A stretch of DNA of 25,122 nucleotides from Klenkia sp. (GTDB taxonomy: Bacteria > Actinomycetota > Actinomycetes > Mycobacteriales > Geodermatophilaceae): the NCBI GenBank assembly GCA_025966215.1, contig JAOPVM010000463.1, forward strand, positions 1 to 25,122, in the 5' to 3' direction. The notes below the pieces were generated by a model, which made no database searches, was not told where the DNA came from, and was given only the letters and a program-made list of their open reading frames with translations. Shown here piece by piece: positions 1-7,418 of the stretch (position 1 is the first letter of the stretch; the number at the start of each line of letters is the position of its first letter). The position numbers and the translations under genes were made by a program.

Positions 1-1
1 G

Positions 2-787
2 CGCGCCGTCCCGCCGCACCCCGCCACGCGCGGCCGCGACGAGGGCTGGGCGACCGTGACCCACCTGGTCCCGCCCGCGGTCACCCCGAGCGCCCCGGCC
101 GCCGCCGCGGCCACCGAGCCCGTCGACCCCGACGGGCTGACCGGCCTGGGCCTCACCCCCCGGCTGCTGGGCACGGACTTCGCCGCCCGGGCCCGGACCC
201 AGGGCACCTTCGCCGCGCTGGTGGTCTCGCTGACCGAGACGCTCCCGCCCGCACCGACCGCGCCCACCGGGGCCGGGGACGTGCTGGTCGTCCTCGGCCC
301 CGGGGCGGAGGCACTGACAGCTGCCCGCACGCTGGCCACCTCGCTGCGGCTGGACCCCGCCGCCGTGCAGTGGGCCACCCGGGGCGAGCTCGCCGGACTG
401 ACCCCCCACGACGTCCGCGTGCCCACCGCGGCGATCGCCGCCGAACGCCGGGCGCAGGCCCGCGGCGCGGGGGTGCCCACGGTGGTGGCCCTCGACGTCC
501 CGCTGCGCGACGCCGGCTCCCCGTGGGTCGCCCAGGTGCTCGAGGCGCTCGCACCGACCGCGGTGTGGGGCGTGCTCGACGCCACCCGCAAGCCCGCCGA
601 CCTGGCCGGCTGGGTGCGGGCGCTGCCGCGGGTGGACGCCGTCGTCGTCACCGAGACCGAGTCCTCGGCCGACCCGGCCGCACTGCTGGACGGGCTGACC
701 GTGCCCGTCGCCGTCGTCGACGGGGCACGGGCGACCCCGCACCGCTGGGCCGCGCTGCTGTGTGAGCGGTCGGCCGGCCGGTCGTGA
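2..787 (+). CDS. Unrecognised protein, 3' part of a gene cut by the window edge
   Basis: The reading frame is open from the first bases of the window to a TGA at 785-787, so the true start probably lies upstream. A GTG at 56 is possible, but nothing upstream of it supports a ribosome site and the frame continues through it. The visible part has an Ala/Pro-rich linker (about residues 8-22 from the GTG), followed by an alpha/beta region with hydrophobic strands such as VLVVLGPGAEAL, VVALDVPL and VDAVVVTET. The C-terminal segment (WGVLDATRKPADLAGWV, then PVAVVDG) resembles in style the last strands of SRP/FlhF-type GTPase domains, but no Walker A loop or NKxD-like motif is visible, so no function is assigned. 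It overlaps the next start by 4 nt and is therefore probably coupled to it. Confidence 0.75.
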   Translation, partial: RAVPPHPATRGRDEGWATVTHLVPPAVTPSAPAAAAATEPVDPDGLTGLGLTPRLLGTDFAARARTQGTFAALVVSLTETLPPAPTAPTGAGDVLVVLGPGAEALTAARTLATSLRLDPAAVQWATRGELAGLTPHDVRVPTAAIAAERRAQARGAGVPTVVALDVPLRDAGSPWVAQVLEALAPTAVWGVLDATRKPADLAGWVRALPRVDAVVVTETESSADPAALLDGLTVPVAVVDGARATPHRWAALLCERSAGRS

Positions 788-1035
788 ACCCGCTGCGCTG
801 GGACGTCCTCGGCGCAGCCCTGCTCTTCGCCGTCCCCGTGCTGCTCCTGGGGGCGCAGGGCACGTTCGACCTGGACGACGTGACCACCCGGCTGCCCTGG
901 TGCCTGCTCGCCGGGTGGGTCGCCAGCTCGCTGCTGCGTGCGGCGCTCAGCCCCCGGCCGGCCGCCCCCCGCCGGTCCCCGTCCACCGGCGTGCGTCCTC
1001 AGCCACCGACGTCGGTGGCTGAGGACGCACGGTGA
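784..1035 (+). CDS. Small membrane protein with two predicted helices
   Basis: An 83-residue ORF starts at GTG 784, overlapping the preceding stop in a GTGA arrangement that indicates translational coupling. Two hydrophobic stretches are visible, about residues 8-24 (LGAALLFAVPVLLLGA) and 38-54 (LPWCLLAGWVASSLLRA), separated by a short acidic loop, so it is probably a small inner-membrane protein. From about residue 55 it is Pro/Arg-rich. Its last 14 or so codons lie inside a perfect 42-nt palindrome, so the C-terminus may have been added by insertion of that element. No family is recognised. It converges on phoH2, with 25 nt between the two stop codons. Confidence 0.6.
   Translation: MNPLRWDVLGAALLFAVPVLLLGAQGTFDLDDVTTRLPWCLLAGWVASSLLRAALSPRPAAPRRSPSTGVRPQPPTSVAEDAR
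990..1031. repeat. Perfect 42-nt palindrome, possible bidirectional terminator
   Basis: Two 21-nt arms are exact reverse complements with no spacer; the centre reads CCACCGACGTCGGTGG. It lies between convergent genes and includes the last codons of the upstream small gene. As RNA either strand would form a very strong hairpin with a minimal loop, so it could end transcription in both directions. There is no T-tract on either side. The length and perfection exceed an ordinary actinobacterial terminator, so it may also belong to a dispersed palindromic repeat family. I found no second copy in this window. Confidence 0.85.
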
Positions 1036-1060
1036 CCAGCTGAGCTGATCGACGCCGGGG

Positions 1061-2356
1061 TCAGACGGGCAGGTCCTCCAGCATCTCGGTGACCAGGGCG
1101 GCGATCGGCGAGCGCTCGGAGCGGGTCAGCGTGACGTGGGCGAAGAGCGGGTGTCCCTTGAGCGCCTCGATGACCGCGGTGACGCCGTCGTGCCGGCCGA
1201 CCCGCAGGTTGTCCCGCTGGGCGACGTCGTGGGTGAGCACCACCCGGCTGTTGGTGCCCAGCCGGGACAGCACGGTCAGCAGCACGCCCCGCTCGAGGGA
1301 CTGCGCCTCGTCGACGATCACGAACGAGTCGTGCAGCGAGCGGCCGCGGATGTGGGTCAGCGGGAGGACCTCGATCAGCCCACGGGCCAGGATCTCGGTG
1401 ACCACCTCGCTGCTGACCAGCGCGCCGAGGGTGTCGAAGACCGCCTGCGCCCAGGGCGCCATCTTCTCGCCCTCGGACCCGGGCAGGTAGCCCAGCTCCT
1501 GGCCACCGACGGCGTACAGCGGCCGGAAGATGACCACCTTCTTGTGCGCCCGACGCTCCATCACCGACTCCAGACCGGCGCACAGCGCGAGCGCGGACTT
1601 GCCGGTGCCGGCCCGACCGCCCATCGAGACGATGCCGACCTCGGGGTCCAGCAGCAGGTCCAGCGCGATCCGCTGCTCGGCGGAGCGCCCGTGCAGCCCG
1701 AACGCCTCCCGGTCGCCGCGCACCAGCGTGACGTGCTTGTCGGCGGTGACCCGGCCCAGCGCCGACCCGCGGGAGGACAGCAGCACCAGCCCGGTGTGCG
1801 TGGGCAGCTCGGCGGCCGCGGGCAGGAACAGGGCGCCGCCGCCGTAGAGCGCGGCGATCTCGTCCTCGCTCAGTGACAGCTCGGCCATCCCGGTCCACCC
1901 GGCGTCGACCGCGCCGAGCGCCCGGTACTCGTCGGCGTCCAGACCGACCGCGGCCGCCTTGACCCGCAGCGGCACGTCCTTGGTGACCAGGCAGACGTCC
2001 CTGCCCTCGGCCCGCAGGTTGAGCGCCACCACCATGATCCGGCTGTCGTTGCTGTCGTTGCGGAAGCCCGCCGGCAGCACCGAGGCGTCGGAGTGGTTGA
2101 GCTCGACGCGCACCGTGCCGCCCTGGTCACCGACCGGGATCGGGGCGTCGAGCCGGCCGTGCTGCACCCGGAGGTCGTCGAGCATGCGCAGCGTCTGCCG
2201 GGCGAACCAGCCCAGCTCCGGGTGGTGCCGCTTCTCCTCCAGTTCCCCGATGACGACGAGGGGGACGACGACCTCGTGCTCCTCGAAGCGCAGCAGCGCG
2301 CCCGGGTCGGAGAGCAGGACGGAGGTGTCGAGGACGTACGTGCGGCGTGTGCTCAC
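1061..2356 (-). CDS. phoH2: PhoH2: PIN-domain ribonuclease fused to PhoH ATPase
   Basis: The 431-residue protein has the layout and length of mycobacterial PhoH2 (Rv1095 type), a sequence-specific RNA helicase/ribonuclease acting in the cytoplasm. An N-terminal PIN domain (about 5-140) has candidate metal-binding acids D10 (YVLDTSVLL), E38 ([10 protein letters not shown]), D104 (in NDSNDSR) and D127 (VTKDVPLR). The C-terminal PhoH domain has Walker A GRAGTGKS at 247-254 and Walker B VIVDEAQ at about 346-352. The start chosen is GTG 2356, because GGGAG lies 7 nt upstream (2364-2368) and the PIN domain begins at once. The frame is open a further 36 codons upstream, but that stretch is Pro/Gly-rich and unlike the domain. 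In mycobacteria a small antitoxin, PhoAT, precedes phoH2; no counterpart is evident here. It converges on the 784-1035 gene. Confidence 0.95.
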   Translation of the reverse strand: MSTRRTYVLDTSVLLSDPGALLRFEEHEVVVPLVVIGELEEKRHHPELGWFARQTLRMLDDLRVQHGRLDAPIPVGDQGGTVRVELNHSDASVLPAGFRNDSNDSRIMVVALNLRAEGRDVCLVTKDVPLRVKAAAVGLDADEYRALGAVDAGWTGMAELSLSEDEIAALYGGGALFLPAAAELPTHTGLVLLSSRGSALGRVTADKHVTLVRGDREAFGLHGRSAEQRIALDLLLDPEVGIVSMGGRAGTGKSALALCAGLESVMERRAHKKVVIFRPLYAVGGQELGYLPGSEGEKMAPWAQAVFDTLGALVSSEVVTEILARGLIEVLPLTHIRGRSLHDSFVIVDEAQSLERGVLLTVLSRLGTNSRVVLTHDVAQRDNLRVGRHDGVTAVIEALKGHPLFAHVTLTRSERSPIAALVTEMLEDLPV

Positions 2357-2615
2357 AGGTCGACTCCCGATGGGGTGCTGACGCACCCCGACTCGTGGGT
2401 GGCCGGGCCCCGGCGCAGGGGCCGGTGCTCGGCCCCCAGGTTCGACAGCTCGCATCGCACCCACCGGGCCTCCCGTGCCCGGCGGGACGGGCCCCCCGGA
2501 CAGCTCGGACGCTATGCCCGGGAGGTTGCCGGGAGGTGACTTCCGAGCATCCGCCGTCTCGGCGTGTCTCAGCCGGACGCGCGACGGAACTGGGACGTCC
2601 CGTACCAGGCGGCAC
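2357..2615. other. Gene-free stretch upstream of phoH2
   Basis: About 260 nt separate phoH2 from the ABC relic. No ORF with convincing codon bias is present. It holds the phoH2 ribosome site (GGGAG, 2364-2368, minus strand) and an imperfect tandem pair of about 12 nt around 2515-2538 (GCCCGGGAGGTT then GCCGGGAGGTGA). A minus-strand TAGCGT at 2509-2514 could be a -10 element for phoH2, but no matching -35 is visible. Confidence 0.5.
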
Positions 2616-2870
2616 GTCCACGACGTGGCTGAACGGCACCAGGTCCGACACCGCCTGCAGCCAGCCCGGCGCCAACGTCATCGGCAGCAGGATCCCCGAC
2701 AGCAGCAGCACCGGGAACGACACGACGTCGAGCAGCGGCGCGAAGGCGTCCTGGCTCGTCAGCGTCAGGGCCAGCGCGTAGGACACCGCAGCCAGCGACC
2801 CGCCGAGGACGGCGACCAGCAGGATCGTGAGCGCGACGCCGCCGACCGAGGCGTCCAGTCCGAACGCGCG
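2616..2870 (-). pseudogene. Fragment of an ABC-2 type exporter permease
   Basis: About 85 codons of a DrrB-like permease survive. They begin near FGLDASVGGVALTI, run through two hydrophobic segments (about LLVAVLGGSLAAVSYALALTL and [19 protein letters not shown]) and end abruptly at VPFSHVVD. The LLSGILLPM region followed by a conserved PF-HVVD element is typical of the C-terminal third of ABC-2 permeases. Both the N-terminal two thirds and the final membrane helix are missing, so this cannot be a working permease. The fragment is joined almost directly to the truncated ATPase, with the 8-mer GCGTCCAG present twice, 20 nt apart, at the junction (2851 and 2871). Confidence 0.8.
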
Positions 2871-3730
2871 GCGTCCAGGCCGCGCAGCGGGGCGACCAGC
2901 GCCGACCCGCCGGCGGGCACCCGGCAGCTGACCCGGTCGCCGTCCACCTGCGGGGCCTCGACGCCCGGGAGCCCGGCCATCCGGCCGGCGACGTCGGCGG
3001 CCCGGGCCGTGGTGATGGTGAGCAGGTCCCCGCCCACCGAGCTCTTCAGCTCGTCCGGGGTGCCCGACGCGACGATGGAGCCCTTGTCGATGACCAGCAC
3101 CCGGTCGCACAGCGCATCCGCCTCGTCCAGGTGGTGCGTGGTCAGGAAGACCGTCGGCCCCCGGTCGCGGCGCAGCCCCTCGATGTGGCCCCAGAGGTTG
3201 GCCCGGGCCTGCGGGTCCAGCCCCGTGGTGGGCTCGTCGAGGACGACCAGACCGGGCACGTGCACCAGGCCCATCGCGATGTCCAGCCGGCGCCGCTGCC
3301 CGCCGGACATGGCCTTGGGCTGGCGTTCCCAGAGCCCGTCCAGGTCGAGCTCGGCGAACAGCTGCTTCCCGCGGGTGGTGGCCTCGGCGGTGCTGACGCC
3401 GTAGAGCCGGGCGTGGCTCACCAGCTCGTCGCCCGCCCGGTTCTCCGGTGCGGTCGACCCGGCCTGCGAGACGTAGCCGATCCGTCGAGGGACGCCGACC
3501 GGGTCGGTGAGCAGGTCGCAGCCGGCCACCGTCGCGCTGCCGGTGGTCGGGGCGAGCAGGTGTGGCGAGCATCCGCATCGTGGTGGTCTTGCCGGCGCCG
3601 TTTCGGGCCCAGGAACCCGACGATCTCCCCGGCGTCGACGTCGAGGTCGACCCCGGCGACGGCGCGGACCTCAGGACTGCTTCCCCCGCTTCCTCCCGAA
3701 GGTGCGGGACAGCCCGCGGGCGTGGATCAC
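2870..3730 (-). pseudogene. Decayed ABC exporter ATPase (DrrA type) with three frameshifts
   Basis: Reading from GTG 3730 gives VIHARGLSRTFGRKRGK and then a premature TGA. Sequence matching the rest of the ATPase continues in other frames: EVRAVAGVDLDVDAGEIVGF, then a Walker A broken by an extra A (GPNGAGKTT recovered only if that base is removed), then MRMLAT followed by another extra base. The frame is normal again from GSATVAGCDLL to the signature SGGQRRRLDIA, Walker B LVVLDEPTTGLDP and H-loop LTTHHLDEAD. The C-terminus breaks off after VAPLRGLDA, where the permease fragment starts. The three shifts act as single-base insertions and sum to a restored frame. The gene is not expressible as one protein. 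It follows 16 nt after the small membrane gene and once belonged to the minus-strand cluster. Confidence 0.85.
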
Positions 3731-3746
3731 GCCCCGATGACCGTCC

Positions 3747-3941
3747 TCACCAGCCGTTGCGTACAGCGGGTTCGGACCGGCGCGGCCGGGCCGCCACCAG
3801 CACCCAGACCAGCGGGACGACGAGCACCGGCCACTGCAGCGACAGGTCACCGACCCACAGCAGCCCGAGGACCAGGAACACGGCGAGGCAGCCCGCCGAC
3901 CACAGCCCCAGCACCCGCTTCTCCCCCGGGGTGTGCCTCAC
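3747..3941 (-). CDS. Small two-helix membrane protein
   Basis: A 64-residue ORF starts at GTG 3941, inside the stop of the DUF885 gene (4-nt GTGA overlap, 3938-3941), which argues for coupled translation. It has a short charged N-terminus (RHTPGEKR), then two hydrophobic segments of about 18 residues (LWSAGCLAVFLVLGLLWVG and WPVLVVPLVWVLVAA), and a basic C-terminal tail. This is the usual pattern of an uncharacterised actinobacterial DUF-type membrane protein with both ends in the cytoplasm. No enzyme motif is visible. Confidence 0.7.
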   Translation of the reverse strand: MRHTPGEKRVLGLWSAGCLAVFLVLGLLWVGDLSLQWPVLVVPLVWVLVAARPRRSEPAVRNGW

Positions 3942-5152
3942 CGGCGCAGCTCGGCAGTGATCCGGGCCGGGGTGAGCGGCTCGTCCAGCAGCCGGAGGAA
4001 GCGGTCGGCCACCGGGACGCCGTCCGGCCGGGCGGCCAGCCAGCCGGCGAGCAGGTCGTAGCCCTCCACGTAGGTGGTGATGTACGCCCGCCACAGCGGG
4101 TGGGTGAGGAAGCGCAGCTGCTGCACGGCGCGGTCGTGGCTGACCAGCGACCAGCGCTGCAGATGGGCGAGGACGTCGTCGGTGGCCGCGCCCCGGTCGT
4201 GCAGCATCAGGGCGGCGTCCTGGCGCACCCGGTTCAGCGGGGCGGCCGCGGCCGACACCCGCTCGGCCAGCCCGCCGTCGAACCGCAGCCCCAGGTCGCC
4301 GAGCACCTCGGCCGCCCACGGTCCCCAGCCGGCACCGATCGCGGCCTCGACCCCGAGGTCGGCCAGGCCCTCGGCCATGAGGCACTCGGGGGTGTTGACC
4401 AGGAAGACGGTGTGCTCGAGGTGGCTGTCCCGTGCCACCAGCCCGCGCTCCTTGCGGCAGTGCTCGGTGTGGTGGCCGGGGTAGGCCTCGTGCGCGACGA
4501 GGTGCGGCAGCTGGCCCAGCCGGTGCGGCAGGTCGGCGTTGATCGCCACCCGCGAGCGGTAGTCACCCTCGTAGTAGTTGAAGCCCGACCACGGCTGGTC
4601 GGTGACCACCTCGTAGGTCACGGTCTCGGACTCGGGCAGGCCGTACAGCCCGCGGACCCGGTCGCGCAGCGCGCTGGACAGCGCGTGCACCGCCTCCGCC
4701 AGCCGGGCCGGCGGGCACTCCTCACGGCGCCGGTGCACCGCGTACCGCTCGGCCAGGCTGCCGCTGCCCGGCAGCAGGTCCTCGAGCTCGGTGTGCGCCG
4801 CGGCGTAGGTCGCGGGGTCACCGAGGTCCACGTCGACCTGGAAGTAGGACCGCACCTCCTCCACGTAGCCGACCGGCTCGTCGGCCATCTTCCGGGCGGT
4901 GCACTCCAGACCGGTCAGCTGACCGCGCAGGAAGTCCACCCGGTCGGCGGGCAGAGCACTGGCGTCGAGCTCCCGCAGCAGGCCCCGGGCCTGGTCGCGC
5001 AACCCCCGCGGGGTCGGCGCGGGCTCGGCCTCCACCGCGGCCCGGACCCGCCGGTCCCCGGTGTAGGCGTCGACGAAGCCCTGCTCCAGCCGGTCGAACC
5101 GCAGCCCGAGCCGGACGTACTCGAGGGGGACGTCGACCGCGCCGGATGCCAT
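3938..5152 (-). CDS. DUF885 family predicted metallopeptidase, short form
   Basis: The 404-residue protein carries the hallmark DUF885 motif HEAYPGHH at 221-228, where the first His, the Glu and a later His of the motif are likely zinc or catalytic residues. A downstream MAEGLADLG probably supplies the third ligand (Glu). No signal peptide is seen, so it should be cytoplasmic. Family members are often near 550-600 residues, so this is a compact version lacking much of the usual N-terminal part. The start chosen is ATG 5152; GTG 5167 in the same frame is the alternative and neither has a strong ribosome site. It lies 25 nt downstream of the prenyl diphosphate synthase and overlaps the next gene by 4 nt, so the three are probably one operon. 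The substrate is unknown; the peptidase role is inferred from the motif. Confidence 0.85.
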   Translation of the reverse strand: MASGAVDVPLEYVRLGLRFDRLEQGFVDAYTGDRRVRAAVEAEPAPTPRGLRDQARGLLRELDASALPADRVDFLRGQLTGLECTARKMADEPVGYVEEVRSYFQVDVDLGDPATYAAAHTELEDLLPGSGSLAERYAVHRRREECPPARLAEAVHALSSALRDRVRGLYGLPESETVTYEVVTDQPWSGFNYYEGDYRSRVAINADLPHRLGQLPHLVAHEAYPGHHTEHCRKERGLVARDSHLEHTVFLVNTPECLMAEGLADLGVEAAIGAGWGPWAAEVLGDLGLRFDGGLAERVSAAAAPLNRVRQDAALMLHDRGAATDDVLAHLQRWSLVSHDRAVQQLRFLTHPLWRAYITTYVEGYDLLAGWLAARPDGVPVADRFLRLLDEPLTPARITAELRR

Positions 5153-5177
5153 GGCGACCAGTCTCACACCCGCGCGC

Positions 5178-5957
5178 TCAGCCGCCGAAGCGTCGCTGCC
5201 GGGCCGCGTAGTCGCGCAGAGCACGCAGGAAGTCCACCCGGCGGAACTCCGGCCAGTACACGTCGGTGAAGTAGAACTCCGAGTGCGCGGTCTGCCAGAG
5301 GAGGAAGCCCGACAGCCGCTGCTCACCGCTGGTCCGGATCACCAGGTCCGGGTCGGGCTGGCCGCGGGTGTAGAGGTGCTCGGCGATGTGCTCGACGTCC
5401 AGGCTGCCGACCAGCTCGTCCAGCGTCGTCCCGCGCGCGGAGTGCTCGGCCAGCAGCGAGCGGACGGCGTCGGCGATCTCCCGTCGTCCCCCGTAGCCGA
5501 CGGCCAGGTTCACCGTCGCGCCGGTGCGACCACGACTGTCCTCCTCGGCCTGCTTGAGCACGGTGGTGGTCTCACCGGGGAGCAGTCCCAGCGCGCCGAC
5601 GGCGTTGAGCTGCCACCGGCGGCCGGGACCGGCCAGGTCGGTCGCCACCCCCTCGATGATCCGCAACAGCGGGGTGAGCTCGGGTTCGGGGCGGCTCAGG
5701 TTGTCGGTGGACAGCAGGAACAGGGTGACCACCCCGACCCCGGTCTCGTCGCACCAGCCGAGGAAGTCCGCGATCTTGTCCGCGCCCCGGCGGTGGCCGT
5801 CGTTGACGTCCTCGAGGCCGATCGCCCTGGCCCAGCGTCGGTTGCCGTCGACGATCACACCCACGTGGTGCGGGACGGCGGCGCGGTCCAGGCGGCGGAC
5901 CAGCCGGCGCTCGTACAGCGCGGTCAGGCCCGTCCGCACCTGCTCGCGCGCCCCCAC
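5178..5957 (-). CDS. Short-chain Z-isoprenyl diphosphate synthase (Rv1086/UppS family)
   Basis: The 259-residue protein is a cis-prenyltransferase. The catalytic loop VDGNRRWAR places the essential Asp at residue 37, and the C-terminal signature SGEQRLSGFLLWQ followed by SEFYF and the FLRALRDY end are complete. Length and sequence match the mycobacterial Rv1086 type, which adds one isopentenyl unit to geranyl diphosphate to give omega,E,Z-farnesyl diphosphate, the precursor of decaprenyl phosphate for cell-wall assembly. The start chosen is GTG 5957; a -10-like TAGGGT sits 8 nt upstream, and the longer in-frame extension to 6083 is Ala/Arg-rich and unlike the family. It leads the minus-strand cluster with DUF885. 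A longer-chain undecaprenyl product is the alternative. Confidence 0.92.
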   Translation of the reverse strand: MGAREQVRTGLTALYERRLVRRLDRAAVPHHVGVIVDGNRRWARAIGLEDVNDGHRRGADKIADFLGWCDETGVGVVTLFLLSTDNLSRPEPELTPLLRIIEGVATDLAGPGRRWQLNAVGALGLLPGETTTVLKQAEEDSRGRTGATVNLAVGYGGRREIADAVRSLLAEHSARGTTLDELVGSLDVEHIAEHLYTRGQPDPDLVIRTSGEQRLSGFLLWQTAHSEFYFTDVYWPEFRRVDFLRALRDYAARQRRFGG

Positions 5958-5965
5958 GGAGAGCC

Positions 5966-5971
5966 ACCCTA
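5966..5971 (-). promoter_or_regulatory. Predicted -10 element for the Z-prenyl synthase
   Basis: Read on the minus strand, TAGGGT lies 8 nt upstream of GTG 5957, which would place the transcript start at or within one base of the start codon. No good -35 match is seen. Confidence 0.45.
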
Positions 5972-6061
5972 GGACTCCGCACCGCGCAGCGGCAGGGCCC
6001 CGGGGTCCGAGCCCGGGTGACCTCACAGCCGCACGGGGTGCCACGCCCGCGCGCGCGACCG

Positions 6062-6067
6062 TAACCT
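6062..6067 (+). promoter_or_regulatory. Predicted -10 element for trhA, leaderless
   Basis: TAACCT fits the actinobacterial TANNNT -10 consensus and ends 6 nt before ATG 6074. No ribosome site lies between them, so the mRNA probably starts on the start codon. Confidence 0.6.
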
Positions 6068-6073
6068 CGGCCC

Positions 6074-6904
6074 ATGAGCGCACCGCACGATCCCACCGAG
6101 GCCGTCCTGGTCACGTCGGACGGGGCCGAGCTGGAGGCACCCGCCCGGGAGGGCGTCGCCATGGTCGTGGCCGAGGGCGAGCGCGTCGAGGCGGTCCACC
6201 GGCCCGGCGAGTGGGCCGACGCCGACTACGCCGACGACGACTACGACCACCCCGACACCCGCCCCCGGGCCCGTGGCTGGTTGCACCTGTTCGCCGCGTT
6301 CGGCTCGGTGGTGGCCGGTGCGGTGCTCATCCCGATGGCGTGGTCGCACGGCGGACCGCGGGCCGGACTCCCGGTCAGCCTCTACTGCCTGACCATCCTG
6401 GGGCTGTTCGGGATCAGCGCCGCCTACCACCGGCGCCGCTGGTCACCGCGCGGGTGGAAGCTGATGAAGCGGCTCGACCACTCGATGATCTTCATCTTCA
6501 TCGCCGGCACCTACACCCCGTTCGCCGTGCTGGCGGTGAACGCCCCGACCAACTGGTGGATCCTCGGCGTCGTCTGGACCGGGGCGCTGGCCGGGGTCGC
6601 CCTCAAGCTGGCGTGGCCGACGGCCCCCCGTTGGCTCGGGGTGCCCATCTACGTCGCCCTGGGATGGGTGGCGGTCTTCGTGCTCACCGACATCCTCAGC
6701 CTCGCGGGCGTGGCCGCGATGGTGCTGCTGGCCGCCGGCGGCGTGCTCTACACCCTCGGCGCGGTGGCCTACGCGATCAAGAAGCCCAACCCGTGGCCGG
6801 GCACGTTCGGCTACCACGAGGTGTTCCACGCGATGACGATCGTGGCAGCGGCCTGCCACTACATCGCCGTGTGGTTCGCGATCTACAACTCCCCCTTCAT
6901 CTAG
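6074..6904 (+). CDS. trhA: Hemolysin III / TrhA family membrane protein
   Basis: The 276-residue protein belongs to the PAQR/hemolysin III family. Residues 1-62 are a hydrophilic, very acidic extension (ADADYADDDYDHPD) that is longer than usual. The membrane domain has seven predicted helices. Conserved motifs include GISAAYHR, KRLDHSMIFIFIAGTYTP and GYHEVFHAMTIVAAACHY; the scattered His, Asp and Ser residues match the metal-site motifs of PAQR receptors. The family is linked to membrane-lipid homeostasis in bacteria; hemolytic activity should not be assumed. It is transcribed divergently from the Z-prenyl synthase, matching the Rv1085c/Rv1086 neighbourhood of mycobacteria. Its TAG overlaps the antisense TAG of the relic on the other strand through the shared bases CTAG (6901-6904). 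Confidence 0.93.
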   Translation: MSAPHDPTEAVLVTSDGAELEAPAREGVAMVVAEGERVEAVHRPGEWADADYADDDYDHPDTRPRARGWLHLFAAFGSVVAGAVLIPMAWSHGGPRAGLPVSLYCLTILGLFGISAAYHRRRWSPRGWKLMKRLDHSMIFIFIAGTYTPFAVLAVNAPTNWWILGVVWTGALAGVALKLAWPTAPRWLGVPIYVALGWVAVFVLTDILSLAGVAAMVLLAAGGVLYTLGAVAYAIKKPNPWPGTFGYHEVFHAMTIVAAACHYIAVWFAIYNSPFI

Positions 6905-7158
6905 GGGGTCGGCGCCGCCGGCACCGCGAGCGGCTCGACGGTCCGGTTGCCGTGCTCGTCGCAGACCACCACACCCAGTTCCTGCGGGTGGGCGTTGCCC
7001 GGCTGGGGCGCGACGCCCTCCGGTGAGGCGATCTCGCGCCCCTGGTCGTCGTGGGTGCCCGGGTCCACGACCGGCCGGCCGTCCTCCTCGAGCCGGGCCG
7101 GCGGGACGTCGGCGAGGGCCTCGCGGACCTGCCGTGCGTAGGCCGCGACCTCGGGATC
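6901..7158 (-). pseudogene. Remnant of a HAAS-domain protein
   Basis: The frame ending at the TAG 6901-6903 reads DPEVAAYARQVREALADVPP followed by ARLEE, which matches the beginning of a HAAS signalling domain (a short helical domain of membrane proteins encoded next to PadR regulators). It then jumps to a Pro/Gly-rich tail (DGRPVVDPGTHDDQG onward) that looks like the far C-terminus of such a protein. The rest of the HAAS domain and all membrane segments are absent. No start codon with a ribosome site is apparent, and it is out of frame with the PadR remnant. I read it as a product of a large internal deletion. Confidence 0.6.
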
Positions 7159-7403
7159 GGTCTGTCGGGCTGTCGTCCTGCCGCCACCTGCCCGGCGAGC
7201 AGCGCCGCCATCGTGTCCGTGGACCCCGACCAGGTCGCGGCCGAGGTCTCCAGCTGGGCCCGCCCGGAGGCGTTGAGGCCGTAGAACTCGCGGTGCGGGC
7301 CCTCGACCGAGGGGACGACGTCGTAGCCGTACCCGTCCGCACCGTCCAGGACGGCGAGCACGGCGAGGTCGAGCACCCCCGCGAGCAGTTGTGTGGTGTC
7401 CAC
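7159..7403 (-). pseudogene. PadR-family transcription regulator with the DNA-binding core deleted
   Basis: Starting at GTG 7403 the frame gives VDTTQLLAGVLDLAVLAVL and then DGADGYGYDVV, the first two helices of a PadR winged-helix protein. It continues directly with PSVEGPHREFYGLNASGRAQL, which in intact relatives comes after the recognition helix and wing. About 40-45 residues containing the recognition helix are therefore missing in frame. The join falls in GTCGTC, a sequence expected on both sides of the lost segment, pointing to a short-repeat deletion. The frame then runs on past the usual PadR stop. Without the recognition helix it should not bind DNA. A longer start at GTG 7418 is also open. 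Confidence 0.75.
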
Positions 7404-7418
7404 GGGCGGGGACACCAC
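7393..7418. promoter_or_regulatory. 9-bp inverted repeat at the PadR relic start, operator-like
   Basis: GTGGTGTCC (7393-7401) and GGACACCAC (7410-7418) are perfect inverted copies with an 8-nt spacer. A third exact GGACACCAC occurs at 7444-7452. Position at the start of a regulator gene suggests the former autoregulatory operator. It could instead form a hairpin that terminates the flavoprotein transcript coming from upstream. Confidence 0.45.

Noticed and set aside
2..787. First gene as an FlhF/SRP-type GTPase
   Set aside because: Only the style of the last strands is reminiscent; no Walker A or base-recognition motif is present in the visible part.
2515..2538. Tandem GGGAGG-containing 12-mers as a mobile element end
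   Set aside because: Only two imperfect copies and no transposase or flanking duplication; likely chance in GC-rich DNA.
3131..5269. A 712-codon open frame on the plus strand
   Set aside because: It runs antisense to DUF885 and the ABC relic; the protein is Gln/Arg/Pro/His-rich low-complexity sequence, as expected for a GC-rich antisense shadow.
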